Positions 1-9,195 of a stretch of DNA of 64,000 bases are shown piece after piece (position 1 is the first letter of the stretch; each line of letters begins with the position of its first letter). Origin of the DNA: Bradyrhizobium sp. NFR13 (GTDB lineage: Bacteria > Pseudomonadota > Alphaproteobacteria > Rhizobiales > Xanthobacteraceae); NCBI RefSeq assembly GCF_900114605.1, contig NZ_FOTP01000010.1, positions 169,565 through 233,564 on the forward strand, given 5' to 3'. A program made the translations under genes and the position numbers. The notes below the pieces were generated by a model. It did not search any database, was not told the DNA's origin, and saw nothing but the letters and a program-made list of their open reading frames with translations.

Positions 1-525
1 GCGCGACGCGGGCAATCGATCGGCGGTGAACAACACCTGACGCGTGGCGCCCGCGCCGAACACGCGGATGAAGCGCGCGATGCCGCGCGGGTCGTAGCCG
101 AGGCCCAGCTTCGCCGCCGGAACGGCGAAGAAGGCGTCGGAGGCAGCCACGCGCATGTCGCAGCTCGCGGCAACCGATGAGCCGGCGCCCATGCAGCCGC
201 CGAAGATCACGCCGATGGTCGGCTGCGGAATGGCCTCGATGGCAAGACAGGTACTCTCGACGAGATCGTCATAGGCGCGCGCATTGCCCTCGCCTGATCG
301 AGCCGTCGCGAAATCGGAAATGTCCGCGCCAGCCGAGAACATGTCCTCGCCCTCGCCGCGAATGACCACCACACGCACGTCCTTGCGCGATCGAACGTCC
401 TGCGCAAAGGCGGCGATCTTGTTCCACATCGCCGTGGAGATCGCGTTACGTCGTGCCGGATTGGCCAGACGCAGCGTCGCGATGCCGTCTGCAATATCGA
501 TGGAGATATCGCCGGGCGCTGTCAT
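1..525 (-). CDS. Enoyl-CoA hydratase/isomerase (crotonase) family protein, C-terminus beyond the window edge
   Basis: The frame opens with ATG at 525 and runs off the left edge, giving 175 residues of a family usually about 260 long. Crotonase features are visible: the first oxyanion-hole motif FSAGADIS near residues 63-70 and GGCMGAG near 109-115. The two catalytic glutamates of true enoyl-CoA hydratases look absent: the GxGxE position reads GAGSS and the second reads FAVPAAKLG without Glu. It may therefore be an isomerase, a hydrolase or another crotonase rather than a hydratase. It starts four bases after the stop of the alpha/beta hydrolase and is presumably co-transcribed with it, which suggests breakdown of a CoA-linked organic acid. 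Confidence 0.85.
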   Translation of the reverse strand, partial: MTAPGDISIDIADGIATLRLANPARRNAISTAMWNKIAAFAQDVRSRKDVRVVVIRGEGEDMFSAGADISDFATARSGEGNARAYDDLVESTCLAIEAIPQPTIGVIFGGCMGAGSSVAASCDMRVAASDAFFAVPAAKLGLGYDPRGIARFIRVFGAGATRQVLFTADRLPASR

Positions 526-529
526 TGGA

Positions 530-1390
530 TCAGACCGCCGGCTTGTGCGACATCCAGCGACCGGACTCGGCCGCCGGGAAAAGCTCAGCCAGCGCTGCAT
601 TGAATGCCGCCGGCTCTTCGCTGGTGATGGTATGACCGGCGCGCGGCAATACCAGAAGACCAGCCGTCGGCACCGTCCGCTTGAGGAAGATGCTGGGATC
701 GAGGCACCAGTCGTCCTCGTCGCCAACAATGATCAGCAGAGGTGGCGTGAATTTTTCAAGTTGCGGCTTCATCTCCCATAGCATCGGGCGCTTGGCCTGC
801 AGCTCGCGCATGGTCAGCGCATGCCCGACCGGGGAATGATCGGCCAGCATCCGCGCAAACTCGGCAAAGCCGCGCGGGTCCTTGTTCTTATGCGTCTGAC
901 GCGTTGCACCATCAGCATAACGCGCTGCAGCGATCGGAAAATCGACCGTCTCGAACATCTTGGCGGTCTCACGCGAGGCTGCGCGGCCCTGCTCGACGAA
1001 AGCGGAATCTGGGCTGGAGCCGTAGCCGCAGCTGGCTGCGGTCACTGACAAACAACGACCCGGATAATGAATGCCGACATGCAGCGCTGTCGACGCGCCC
1101 ATGGAATGACCGACGATATGCGCCTTGTCGATCTTCAGCGCATCCATCAGCGCGATGACGTCATCGCGCGCGATGTCCTGGCCGTAGCGCGCAGGATCGG
1201 TCGGTACGTCCGATGGCGGATAGCCACGCTGGCTATAGGTGATGCAACGATAGGAGCGCGAGAAGTAGCGAAGCTGCGGCTCCCAGGTGCGGTAATCTCC
1301 CGCATACTCATGGACGAAAACCACAGGACTCCCGGTGCCGACTTCCTCATAATAGAGTTGCGTTCCGTCGGGGGTCGTCACGTGCGGCAT
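530..1390 (-). CDS. Alpha/beta hydrolase
   Basis: A complete 286-residue alpha/beta-hydrolase-fold protein. The nucleophile elbow is GHSMG with Ser96; acid candidates are Asp224-Asp227 in IVGDEDDW; the catalytic histidine is His253 in RAGHT. The oxyanion-hole motif, normally HG, reads HEYAG at 27-31, which is unusual. No signal peptide is seen, so it should be cytoplasmic. It resembles the 3-oxoadipate enol-lactonase / esterase branch, but the substrate cannot be assigned. It is the first gene of a minus-strand unit with the crotonase gene and is divergent from an ABC importer, sharing a 186-bp intergenic region with two palindromic operators. Confidence 0.85.
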   Translation of the reverse strand: MPHVTTPDGTQLYYEEVGTGSPVVFVHEYAGDYRTWEPQLRYFSRSYRCITYSQRGYPPSDVPTDPARYGQDIARDDVIALMDALKIDKAHIVGHSMGASTALHVGIHYPGRCLSVTAASCGYGSSPDSAFVEQGRAASRETAKMFETVDFPIAAARYADGATRQTHKNKDPRGFAEFARMLADHSPVGHALTMRELQAKRPMLWEMKPQLEKFTPPLLIIVGDEDDWCLDPSIFLKRTVPTAGLLVLPRAGHTITSEEPAAFNAALAELFPAAESGRWMSHKPAV

Positions 1391-1414
1391 CGTCGCCTCC
1401 TGCAGTCAGAGCAG

Positions 1415-1438
1415 ATTTCATTTGCACACAAACGAAAT
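1415..1438. promoter_or_regulatory. Palindromic operator candidate, copy 1
   Basis: ATTTCATTTG-CACA-CAAACGAAAT: two 10-base arms matching at 9 of 10 positions around a 4-base centre. It sits 25 bases upstream of the hydrolase start. A second copy with the same core lies at 1491-1516. No regulator gene is present nearby in the window. Confidence 0.6.
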
Positions 1439-1490
1439 GCTAGTAGCGTTATTTCACGACTGCAAGAGGATTTAGTGGATTCAATTTTGG

Positions 1491-1516
1491 CATATCATTT
1501 GCAAACAAACGAATAT
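1491..1516. promoter_or_regulatory. Palindromic operator candidate, copy 2
   Basis: The core TCATTTGCAAACAAACGAA differs from copy 1 by one base over 18 positions. The outer arms are less symmetrical (ATAT on both sides with a one-base offset). It lies about 60 bases upstream of the ABC substrate-binding protein gene. With copy 1 it marks a shared divergent control region. Confidence 0.55.
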
Positions 1517-1576
1517 CGCAACGCCGCATAAACCGATCGAAAAGCCACGCGCCACAACGTTTCTTGAGGAGATGTC

Positions 1577-2557
1577 ATGACCGGACTTTCGCGACGCGCC
1601 TTCACAATGGGCACGGCTGCTACGCTGATGAGCAGCGCGCTCGCAACAAACTCGCAGGCGCAGACGCCGACAAAAATCCGCGTGGGTAGTCTGACACTTC
1701 CCGTCTTCGCACCGATCATCGTCAACATCATGAAAGCGCAGAAGTTCGATACCAGGAACGGTTTCGAGGCAGAGGTTCAGGTCTACCCTTCTTTCTCTGC
1801 TTATTATGCGGGCCTCGCTACCGGCGAAATCGACACGCTCATCGGCGGCCCAACGTATTTCCAGAAGCTGCGCCTGGAAGGCGTGCCGCTGCAAATCGTT
1901 GCAACAGGTGCGACGCTCGCCGATCTCGTCATCATCACCAAGGATCCCGCCATCAAGTCGCTCGCCGACCTGAAAGGCAAGCAACTCGCCGCCGACATGG
2001 GTAGCGGACAATTCCAGATCCTGTCGATCTACGCAAAATCGAAAAAGCTGGACCTCGCCAAGGACATGACACTGGTCAACGCGAATTTCGCTGTCGCGCG
2101 TGCGCAGCTTGCCGCCAGCCGCGTCGATGCCGCGATGATCATCGAGCCGATCGCCACGATGATGATGAAGGACGATCCGTCGCTGAAAATCATCTTCAAC
2201 GCCAACGACGGCTGGAAGGAGATCGCAGGCACCACCGGCTGGGAGCTGGTCTATGCCATGCGCGAGGACACCATCAAGAAGGCACCTGACGCGCCGAAGA
2301 AGTTCGTGGCCGCACTCGCTGACGTCACCAAATATCTGCGTACCGATCCTGATGGCGCCGACAAGATCGCGGTCGAGACGGTGAAGCTGCCTCCCGGCAT
2401 CCTGAAGGAAGCCGTGCTCGCCAAACGCTGGGACTTCGACGCCAAGCCAGCCTGGGACGCCACCGAACGCAAGAGCATCTGGGATACGTTCGAGCGCGCC
2501 GTCGCCGCCGGCTTCCATCCAAAGCTGCCTGACGAAGCGATCATCTATGCCCCCTGA
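1577..2557 (+). CDS. ABC transporter substrate-binding protein, NitT/TauT type, Tat-exported
   Basis: A 326-residue periplasmic solute-binding protein of the SsuA/TauA/NMT1-like superfamily. The N-terminus carries a twin-arginine signal (SRRAF at residues 5-9), a hydrophobic stretch and a likely cleavage after SQA near residue 28. The mature protein begins with the family's beta-strand IRVGSL. It is followed by its permease (11-base overlap) and ATPase, a complete importer. The ligand is unknown. The divergent hydrolase and crotonase and the nearby cyclase-family hydrolase hint at an organic acid or aromatic compound rather than nitrate or taurine. ATG at 1577 follows TTGAGGAGATGTC, a good ribosome site. 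Confidence 0.9.
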   Translation: MTGLSRRAFTMGTAATLMSSALATNSQAQTPTKIRVGSLTLPVFAPIIVNIMKAQKFDTRNGFEAEVQVYPSFSAYYAGLATGEIDTLIGGPTYFQKLRLEGVPLQIVATGATLADLVIITKDPAIKSLADLKGKQLAADMGSGQFQILSIYAKSKKLDLAKDMTLVNANFAVARAQLAASRVDAAMIIEPIATMMMKDDPSLKIIFNANDGWKEIAGTTGWELVYAMREDTIKKAPDAPKKFVAALADVTKYLRTDPDGADKIAVETVKLPPGILKEAVLAKRWDFDAKPAWDATERKSIWDTFERAVAAGFHPKLPDEAIIYAP

Positions 2558-3358
2558 TGAGGCACGGACTGCCACGCCATTCGAGGAACCGATCTTCGAA
2601 AGGTCACCGCGAAGCCTGATGATCTCCAGCCTGCCGCGCGAGACGATCATATCGATCGTGCTCTTCGCGGTGGTCTGGCAAATCATGTCCTATCTGGCGC
2701 CATCGCTGGGGATACCCGCTTTCGCGATCCCCGGCCTCGGCCGTATCGCCGAAAGCCTGACCAAGATTACCCCGCTCGACGTCGCGGTGACGCTCGGCCG
2801 CGTGCTGCTGTCGCTGGTCGTCTCCTTCGTCATCGGACTGCTGGTGGCGGTGCTGATGTATCTGTCCGGGAGCGTCGAGAAATATCTGCGCCCGATGGTG
2901 CGTATCCTGATGGCTGTGCCGGTCGTTTCCTGGATCCTGTTCGCGGTTCTGTGGTTCAAGGGCGTCGAATTCCGCATCGTCTTCGTGCTGGTTGTGGTTT
3001 GCGCGCCGGTTTTCACGGTCGATGCCCTCGACAACATGCGCGAGGTGTCGCGCGACCTGAAGCAGATGATCCGCTCCTTCCGGCCGACGCCGCTGCAGTT
3101 CTTTCACAAGCTGATGCTGCCGGCGATCACGCCGGGGATCATCACTAGCTGGAAGATCACGCTCAGCCTCGCCATACGCGTCGTGACCATCGCCGAACTC
3201 GTCGGCGCAGTCACGGGCATCGGGCATCAGCTGTCGGTCGCGCAGGAACTGTTCTCTGTTGCCGACGTGTTTGCCTGGACACTGGTGCTGGTCATCCTGC
3301 TGTTTCTCCTTGAGGCGTTGCTGGTGCAACTCGAAACACGTGTCCTGCGGTGGCGAGC

Positions 3359-3362
<4 letters not shown>
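2547..3362 (+). CDS. ABC transporter permease, NitT/TauT type
   Basis: A 271-residue inner-membrane protein of the BPD_transp_1 (SsuC/TauC-like) family with about six hydrophobic segments. The conserved cytoplasmic loop that docks the ATPase is visible in the second half as KLMLPAITPGIITSWK. It overlaps the binding-protein gene by 11 bases and the ATPase start by ATGA, so the three are translationally coupled. It forms the channel of the importer. Confidence 0.9.
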
Positions 3363-4141
<779 letters not shown>

Positions 4142-4164
4142 ACAACGATCCACCGACCTCTCCA

Positions 4165-4194
4165 CGTCATGCCCGGGCCTGTCCGGGCATGACG
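4165..4194. repeat. Short palindromic repeat element downstream of the ABC operon
   Basis: CGTCATGCCCGG and CCGGGCATGACG form a perfect 12-bp stem around a 6-base loop. There is no T-run, so it looks like one of the dispersed REP-like palindromes common between genes in this bacterial group. It sits between two convergent genes and could end or stabilise both transcripts. Confidence 0.6.
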
Positions 4195-4212
4195 GAGTGA
4201 GTCGTAGCTACC

Positions 4213-5061
4213 TCACCCCATAATCGCCTTGGCGGCGTTACCCATGGCTTCCACCGACGCATCGCCCGTATCCGCGAAGCACAGAATGCGACATGGGCAT
4301 GACTCGAGCCCGTCATAGCGCCAGGGGAATGCGCCGATCAGGCAGCGCTGGTTGAGCATGAGTTCGATGTCGCCGCCGATATTCTCGGCATGCAACAGAC
4401 CTTCCTGGAACGCGTAGTTGTGGAACGGGAACATATCGGCAGAGACATGCCGGCCCGAGAGCTTGTGCGTGTATTCGAAAGTGCCGAAGAATTCAGCCGG
4501 CGTCTTGCCGTGTTTCTTGGTGAACTGCGCCGCGATGTCCGGACGCATGTTGCGGATCGAGGTGTTCATGGAGTGATCGCAGGACCCGGTATCCATGCCG
4601 AACCACTTGATCTTCTTCTCGAGCATCCAGTGCAGCGTGTCGAGGTTCGGGCCCGGATGATAGCAGAAGTATTTCACCAGATCTTGCTGTGCCTGGCCTT
4701 CGTAATATTTGTGCCATCCGGTGTGCAGGATCAGGATGTCACCTTCGCGGATGTCGGCACCCGAGCTCTCGATGATCTCCGGCGTGATCACGGCCCAGTC
4801 ATGCATCTTGCTGGAGATGTCGACAACGACGCCGCGATTGAAAAGGTAATCCAGCGGCAGCGAGGCCATGTCGCCCTTACGCCCGTCGGTGGCGTGCATC
4901 GCGCCGTCGAAATGGGTGCCGGCATGCAGCGCCGTCTCGATCCGCTGCGCCACGATCATCTGCGTCTGCAGGTTCTGGGCATAATACATCTTGTTGCCGG
5001 CATAGCCGACCCAGCCGGGCGTGTGGATGTTCATGACGTGGGAGAGATCGACGACTTTCAT
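4213..5061 (-). CDS. Cyclase family protein (kynurenine formamidase-like hydrolase)
   Basis: A 282-residue member of the cyclase / kynurenine formamidase-like family (PF04199). The metal-binding signature reads HAGTHFDGAMH at residues 46-56; the usual Pro before the last His is Ala. Members hydrolyse amides or cyclic esters with a bound divalent metal. The start at 5061 is chosen because AAGGA lies eight bases upstream and the protein then opens with the family-typical MKVVDLSH; in-frame ATGs exist at 5076 and 5124. It is convergent with the ABC importer and may process the imported compound. The substrate cannot be read from the sequence. Confidence 0.85.
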   Translation of the reverse strand: MKVVDLSHVMNIHTPGWVGYAGNKMYYAQNLQTQMIVAQRIETALHAGTHFDGAMHATDGRKGDMASLPLDYLFNRGVVVDISSKMHDWAVITPEIIESSGADIREGDILILHTGWHKYYEGQAQQDLVKYFCYHPGPNLDTLHWMLEKKIKWFGMDTGSCDHSMNTSIRNMRPDIAAQFTKKHGKTPAEFFGTFEYTHKLSGRHVSADMFPFHNYAFQEGLLHAENIGGDIELMLNQRCLIGAFPWRYDGLESCPCRILCFADTGDASVEAMGNAAKAIMG

Positions 5062-5356
5062 GGTGCTGTCCTTCATCGTTTCGGGGCGCCCACCGGCAGG
5101 TGGAAATCGTAAGCATGCAAACAATTCTGCGCAATGCCCGGAGATGCAGGATCAGGGCCAGAAACAGACCGACAAACGCCGGGCTGCCACGACAATCCTC
5201 GATTGTGAAAGCGCCGTTCAGCGCTTGCGTTGACATCGATATACCCGGCGGATACGCCAATTTAATGAACTGCTGCAAAGACAGCGTCAGCGATGCGGCC
5301 ACTGCCGTTTCGGTGCAGGTGCCACGATCAGGCACGTTACCAGGAGTGGCGTTGCC

Positions 5357-6658
5357 ATGATGGATTTCGCCACCCGGGTCCACAATCACAACTACCGGCT
5401 CGATCCGATCATCCGGTCATTGCTGGACACCGACTTCTACAAATTCCTGATGCACCAGTTCATCTGGATGCTCTATCCGAAGGTGCCCGTGACCTTCGGC
5501 CTGATCAACCGCACCAGGACCGTCCGGCTCGCCGAGATCATTCCAGAGGCTGTGCTGCGCGCCCAGCTCGATCATGCCCGCACGCTCTCATTCCGTGAGA
5601 ACGAACTGATCTGGCTGGCGGGTAACCGCTTCTATGGCCGCCGCGACATCTTTCGTCCGGAATATATCGAATACCTGCGCAGCTTCAGGTTGCCTGACTA
5701 CAAGCTTGAGACCATCGATGGTCAATATGTCCTGACTTTCGAAGGCTCCTGGGCCGAAGTCACCATGTGGGAAATCTATGCGCTCGCCATCGTCAGCGAG
5801 CTGCGCTCGCGGATTGCGATGTCCACCCTCGACAAATTCGAGCTCGACATTCTCTACGCCCAGACCAAGACCAAGATCTGGAACAAGATCAAGAAGCTCA
5901 AGTCCCATCCCGACCTCAGACTTGCGGAATTCGGCACGAGGCGCCGTCACGGCTATCTGTGGCAGGAATGGGTGACGGACGCGATGGCCAATGAGCTTGG
6001 CCGCAGCTTCGTCGGCACCTCCAACGCCCTGCTCGCGTTCAAGCATTCATTCGAGGCCATCGGCACCAATTCGCATGAATTGCCGATGGTGTTCGCCTGC
6101 CTCGCCGAGAACGACGAGCAGTTGAAGACCGCACAATATGACGTGCTGGCCAAGTGGCAGGAGGTCTATGACGGCGAGCTCCTGATCATCCTGCCCGACA
6201 CATTCGGCATGACGCAGTTCCTGCGCGATGCGCCGCCCTGGGCCTCGAAATGGACCGGTATGCGCATGGACAGCAAGGAGCCGGTTGCGGCAGGCGAGGA
6301 GATGATCGCCTGGTACGCCATGCGCGGCGAGGATCCGCGCAAGAAACGCGCGATGTTCAGCGACGGGCTCGAAGTCGATCTGATGATCGATCTGCATCAG
6401 CGCTTCCGCGGCCGTATTCGCGAGAGCTTCGGCTGGGGCACCATGGCCACCAACGACTTCCGCGGCGCCCATCCGCGCGGCCTCGACACACTCGATCCGA
6501 TCAGCCTGGTCTGCAAGGTGACCGCCGCGAACGGCCGCCCGGCGGTGAAGCTATCGGACAATCCGGCCAAGACGACTGGCTCAAGCCCTGCGGAAATCGA
6601 ACGCTATCTGCGCATCTTCGGCCGCGAGGGTGTCGCCGAGCAACCAGTGATCGTGTAG
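5357..6658 (+). CDS. pncB: Nicotinate phosphoribosyltransferase
   Basis: A 433-residue enzyme that joins nicotinate to PRPP, using ATP, to give nicotinate mononucleotide in the Preiss-Handler NAD salvage route. The N-terminal family signature LLDTDFYKFLMHQ is at residues 22-34. The phosphate-binding and catalytic-histidine region GTSNALLAF...GTNSHELPM lies around 220-245. Length is normal for the bacterial PncB branch. CAGGAG precedes the double ATG at 5357/5360, so either may be the true start. A TTGACA hexamer at 5230-5235 is a possible -35. The gene stands alone and ends before a long inverted repeat and a terminator. Confidence 0.93.
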   Translation: MMDFATRVHNHNYRLDPIIRSLLDTDFYKFLMHQFIWMLYPKVPVTFGLINRTRTVRLAEIIPEAVLRAQLDHARTLSFRENELIWLAGNRFYGRRDIFRPEYIEYLRSFRLPDYKLETIDGQYVLTFEGSWAEVTMWEIYALAIVSELRSRIAMSTLDKFELDILYAQTKTKIWNKIKKLKSHPDLRLAEFGTRRRHGYLWQEWVTDAMANELGRSFVGTSNALLAFKHSFEAIGTNSHELPMVFACLAENDEQLKTAQYDVLAKWQEVYDGELLIILPDTFGMTQFLRDAPPWASKWTGMRMDSKEPVAAGEEMIAWYAMRGEDPRKKRAMFSDGLEVDLMIDLHQRFRGRIRESFGWGTMATNDFRGAHPRGLDTLDPISLVCKVTAANGRPAVKLSDNPAKTTGSSPAEIERYLRIFGREGVAEQPVIV

Positions 6659-6681
6659 GTCGACGACAGCCACAAATTCAA

Positions 6682-6769
6682 CTGTCGTCGCCCGACTTGA
6701 TCGGGCGATCCAGTAAACTCATGTGTAGCGGCGTGTACTGGGTCACCCGATCAAGTCGGGTGACGACAG
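6682..6769. repeat. Large inverted repeat (34-base arms), intergenic palindromic element
   Basis: Left arm 6682-6715 and right arm 6736-6769 are inverted copies differing at four positions, separated by 20 bases. Each arm contains its own smaller palindrome (CGCCCGA-N5-TCGGGCG and the matching ACCCGA-N5-TCGGGT). This is the form of a dispersed intergenic repeat of the Bradyrhizobium/Rhodopseudomonas group (recalled, not searched). It lies between convergent genes. Confidence 0.7.
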
Positions 6770-6783
6770 AAGAGCGACAAATA

Positions 6784-6825
6784 CAAAGAAAACGCCGCCC
6801 GGTTTCCCGGACGGCGCTTTGTTTT
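6784..6825. terminator. Bidirectional rho-independent terminator
   Basis: CGCCGCCCGG (6793-6802) pairs with CCGGACGGCG (6807-6816), one mismatch, over a TTTC loop. It is followed by CTTTGTTTT on the plus strand and TTTTCTTTG on the minus strand, so it can serve both pncB and the convergent acyl-CoA synthetase gene. Confidence 0.75.
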
Positions 6826-6845
6826 GTGTATCGTCGGAAGGCCGC

Positions 6846-9008
6846 TTACAGCAAGCCTGCTCCGCGTGCCCACTTGTACTTGGCGCCGAGCACTTCCACC
6901 GGAAGCTCCGTCGAATAGGCATAGGCCGGAATGCCGTTCAGATAGAGATATTCGGCGGCTTCCTCGACTTCGATATCACCCGCGAGCGACGCGACCATCG
7001 GCTTCTCGATGCCCTTGGCCTTCATCGCATTCTTGATCTCGACCATATTCTTGGCGAACACCATCGGCGGGGTCACGATCGTGTGCCAGTAGCCGAGGAT
7101 CAGCGAATGGATGCGCTCATCTTCGAGACCGAGCTTCACGGTGTTGACATAGGTGATTGGCGGTTCGCCACCGGTGATGTCGACCGGATTGCCAGCCGCC
7201 CCGAACGGCGGGATGAACTTGCGGAACGCAGCATCGAGATCCGGCGGCATCGCCATCAGCGACAGGCCGTTGTCGACCACCGCATCCGACAGCAGCACCC
7301 CCGAACCACCGGCGCCGGTGATGATCAGAACGTTCTCACCCTTCGGCGTTGGCAGCACAGGGATGCCACGTGCGAATTCGAGGAGCTGACGCAGCGAACG
7401 TGCCCGAATGACACCGGACTGCTTCAGCACGTCCTCATAGATCTTGTCGTTGCCGGCGAGCGCGCCGGTATGCGACGAGGCCGCTTTGGCGCCGGCCGAG
7501 GTACGGCCTGCCTTGAGGACGACGACCGGCTTCTTCTTCGACACCCGCTTGGCGGCTTCCGCGAAGGCACGACCGTCCTTCAGATCTTCGCAGTGCTGCG
7601 CGATGATCGTGGTGTTCGGATCCTGTTCGAAGAAGGCGAGCAGATCGTCCTCGTCGATATCCGACTTGTTGCCGAGACCGACGATGGCCGATACGCCCAT
7701 CTTGGCCGAGCGCGAGAAGCCGATGATTGCCATACCGATGCCGCCGGACTGCGACGACAGCGCGGCCGAACCCTTCACGTCGTAAGCCGTGCAGAAGGTC
7801 GCGCAGAGATTGGCCGGCGTATAATAGAAGCCATAGATGTTCGGCCCCATCAGGCGGACATCGTATTTCTTGCCGATGGCGACGATTTCTTCCTGCAGTT
7901 CAGGCTCGTTGGCTTCGGCGAAACCCGACGGGATCAGCACCGCGCCCGGAATTTTCTTCTCGCCGCATTCGGTCAGCGCGCCAGCCACAAACTTCGCGGG
8001 GATCGCAAACACCGCCGTGTCGATCACGCCGGGCACGTCCTTGACGCTCTTATAGGCCTTGCGGCCCATGATCTCGTCGGCCTTCGGATGGATCGGATAG
8101 ATCTCACCCTTGTAGCCGCCATTGATGAGGTTCTTCATCACCGAGTTGCCGATCTTGCCATCTTCGGCAGAGGCGCCGATCACGGCAACGGCCTTCGGCA
8201 TCATGATGCGGTTCATCGCCGCAACGATCTCTTCCTTGGCGCGCGGTGCCGGCTTCGGCTTGTAGTCGAAATCGACGACGATACGCACGTCGGCGGCGAT
8301 CGCATCCTTCTTGGTCGCGAAGACCGGATTGAGGTCGAGCTCGACCATTTCAGGGAAATCGCTGACGAGCTGCGACACCTTGACGATGATGTCGGCCAGC
8401 GCTTCACGGTTGGCAGGATCGCCGCCGCGCACACCGTGCAGCATCTCGGCGGCCTGAATGCCATCGAGCATCGACAACGCATCTTCATTGGTGGCAGGCG
8501 CGAGGCGGAAGGTGACATCCTTCAACACTTCGACCAGCACGCCGCCGAGGCCGAAGGCCACCAGCTTACCGAACGAACCGTCGGTGATCGAACCGATGAT
8601 CACTTCGGTGCCGCCCATCAGCATCTGCTGAACCTGGATACCTTCTATCTTGGCATCTGCCTTGTACTTCTTGGCATTGGCCAGAATGGTGTCGTAGGCT
8701 TTCTGCGCGTCTTCGGCGGTCTTGACGCCGACGATGACGCCGCCCGCTTCGGTCTTGTGGAGAATGTCCGGCGAGACGATCTTCATCACGACCGGGAAGC
8801 CCATGCCGCTTGCCATCTTGGCAGCGTCAGCGGCTGAGGTGGCCACGCCTTCTTTCGGCACGGGAATGCCGTATGCGTCACACACAAGCTTGCCCTCGGG
8901 GGCGGTCAGGCTGGTGCGCTTGTCGGCTTTGACCGCATCGAGAACTTTGCGGACGGCCTGTTTAGCCGATGGTGTTGCTTCTTTGACGGCAAGATTCGAT
9001 TGGGACAT
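6846..9008 (-). CDS. Acyl-CoA synthetase, ADP/NDP-forming type (acetate-CoA ligase family)
   Basis: A 720-residue fused acyl-CoA synthetase of the NDP-forming superfamily. The order is an ATP-grasp (beta) domain at about 15-250, a CoA-binding Rossmann domain beginning MPKAVAVIGAS near 270, then the succinyl-CoA-ligase-like domains with SQSGGIG near 420 and the phospho-histidine loop SSHTGALAG (His about 513). The ATP-grasp domain is N-terminal, the reverse of the common alpha-beta fusion. The start at 9008 directly follows AAGGAGGAAGCC; an upstream in-frame ATG falls inside that ribosome site. Its promoter carries the locus operator (9047-9063) and it diverges from gntR, oxc and frc. It may activate oxalate or formate to a CoA ester or recycle CoA; that role is inference. 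Confidence 0.85.
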   Translation of the reverse strand: MSQSNLAVKEATPSAKQAVRKVLDAVKADKRTSLTAPEGKLVCDAYGIPVPKEGVATSAADAAKMASGMGFPVVMKIVSPDILHKTEAGGVIVGVKTAEDAQKAYDTILANAKKYKADAKIEGIQVQQMLMGGTEVIIGSITDGSFGKLVAFGLGGVLVEVLKDVTFRLAPATNEDALSMLDGIQAAEMLHGVRGGDPANREALADIIVKVSQLVSDFPEMVELDLNPVFATKKDAIAADVRIVVDFDYKPKPAPRAKEEIVAAMNRIMMPKAVAVIGASAEDGKIGNSVMKNLINGGYKGEIYPIHPKADEIMGRKAYKSVKDVPGVIDTAVFAIPAKFVAGALTECGEKKIPGAVLIPSGFAEANEPELQEEIVAIGKKYDVRLMGPNIYGFYYTPANLCATFCTAYDVKGSAALSSQSGGIGMAIIGFSRSAKMGVSAIVGLGNKSDIDEDDLLAFFEQDPNTTIIAQHCEDLKDGRAFAEAAKRVSKKKPVVVLKAGRTSAGAKAASSHTGALAGNDKIYEDVLKQSGVIRARSLRQLLEFARGIPVLPTPKGENVLIITGAGGSGVLLSDAVVDNGLSLMAMPPDLDAAFRKFIPPFGAAGNPVDITGGEPPITYVNTVKLGLEDERIHSLILGYWHTIVTPPMVFAKNMVEIKNAMKAKGIEKPMVASLAGDIEVEEAAEYLYLNGIPAYAYSTELPVEVLGAKYKWARGAGLL

Positions 9009-9045
9009 GGCTTCCTCCTTCACGTCTTTTCCAATAGACGGATTG

Positions 9046-9079
9046 ATGGCATTTGGTATGCCAGAAACTTGATTGTCAA
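9046..9079 (-). promoter_or_regulatory. Oxalate-locus operator 1 with -35, acyl-CoA synthetase promoter
   Basis: TGGCAT-TTGGT-ATGCCA at 9047-9063 is a perfect 6-bp inverted repeat with a 5-base spacer. On the minus strand a TTGACA (9079-9074) lies ten bases upstream, so a bound repressor would cover the -10 region. It lies 39 bases ahead of the synthetase start. Confidence 0.75.
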
Positions 9080-9118
9080 GGCGCGTTGCAGCGCAAAATT
9101 GCTGAAATAGCTGTCATC

Positions 9119-9147
9119 TTGACATGCTGGCATCTGGTATGCCAAAA
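9119..9147 (+). promoter_or_regulatory. Oxalate-locus operator 2 with -35, gntR-oxc promoter
   Basis: TTGACA at 9119-9124 is followed after three bases by TGGCAT-CTGGT-ATGCCA (9128-9144), a perfect inverted repeat. The operator occupies the -35/-10 spacer. It stands 52 bases ahead of gntR, implying autoregulation of the regulator and control of the downstream oxc gene. Confidence 0.75.
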
Positions 9148-9195
9148 ATTCTTGACGTTATTTCTGTGGTAGGACATCTCGACTGGAGATGATTC

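Noticed and set aside
5230..5258. TTGACA-N17-TACGCC as the pncB promoter
   Set aside because: The -35 is good, but the -10 is too far from consensus to list as a feature.
6819..8837. A 672-codon open frame antisense to the acyl-CoA synthetase gene
   Set aside because: His/Asp/Arg-rich composition typical of the complement of a GC-rich gene; no ribosome site and no family features, while the opposite strand has clear domains.
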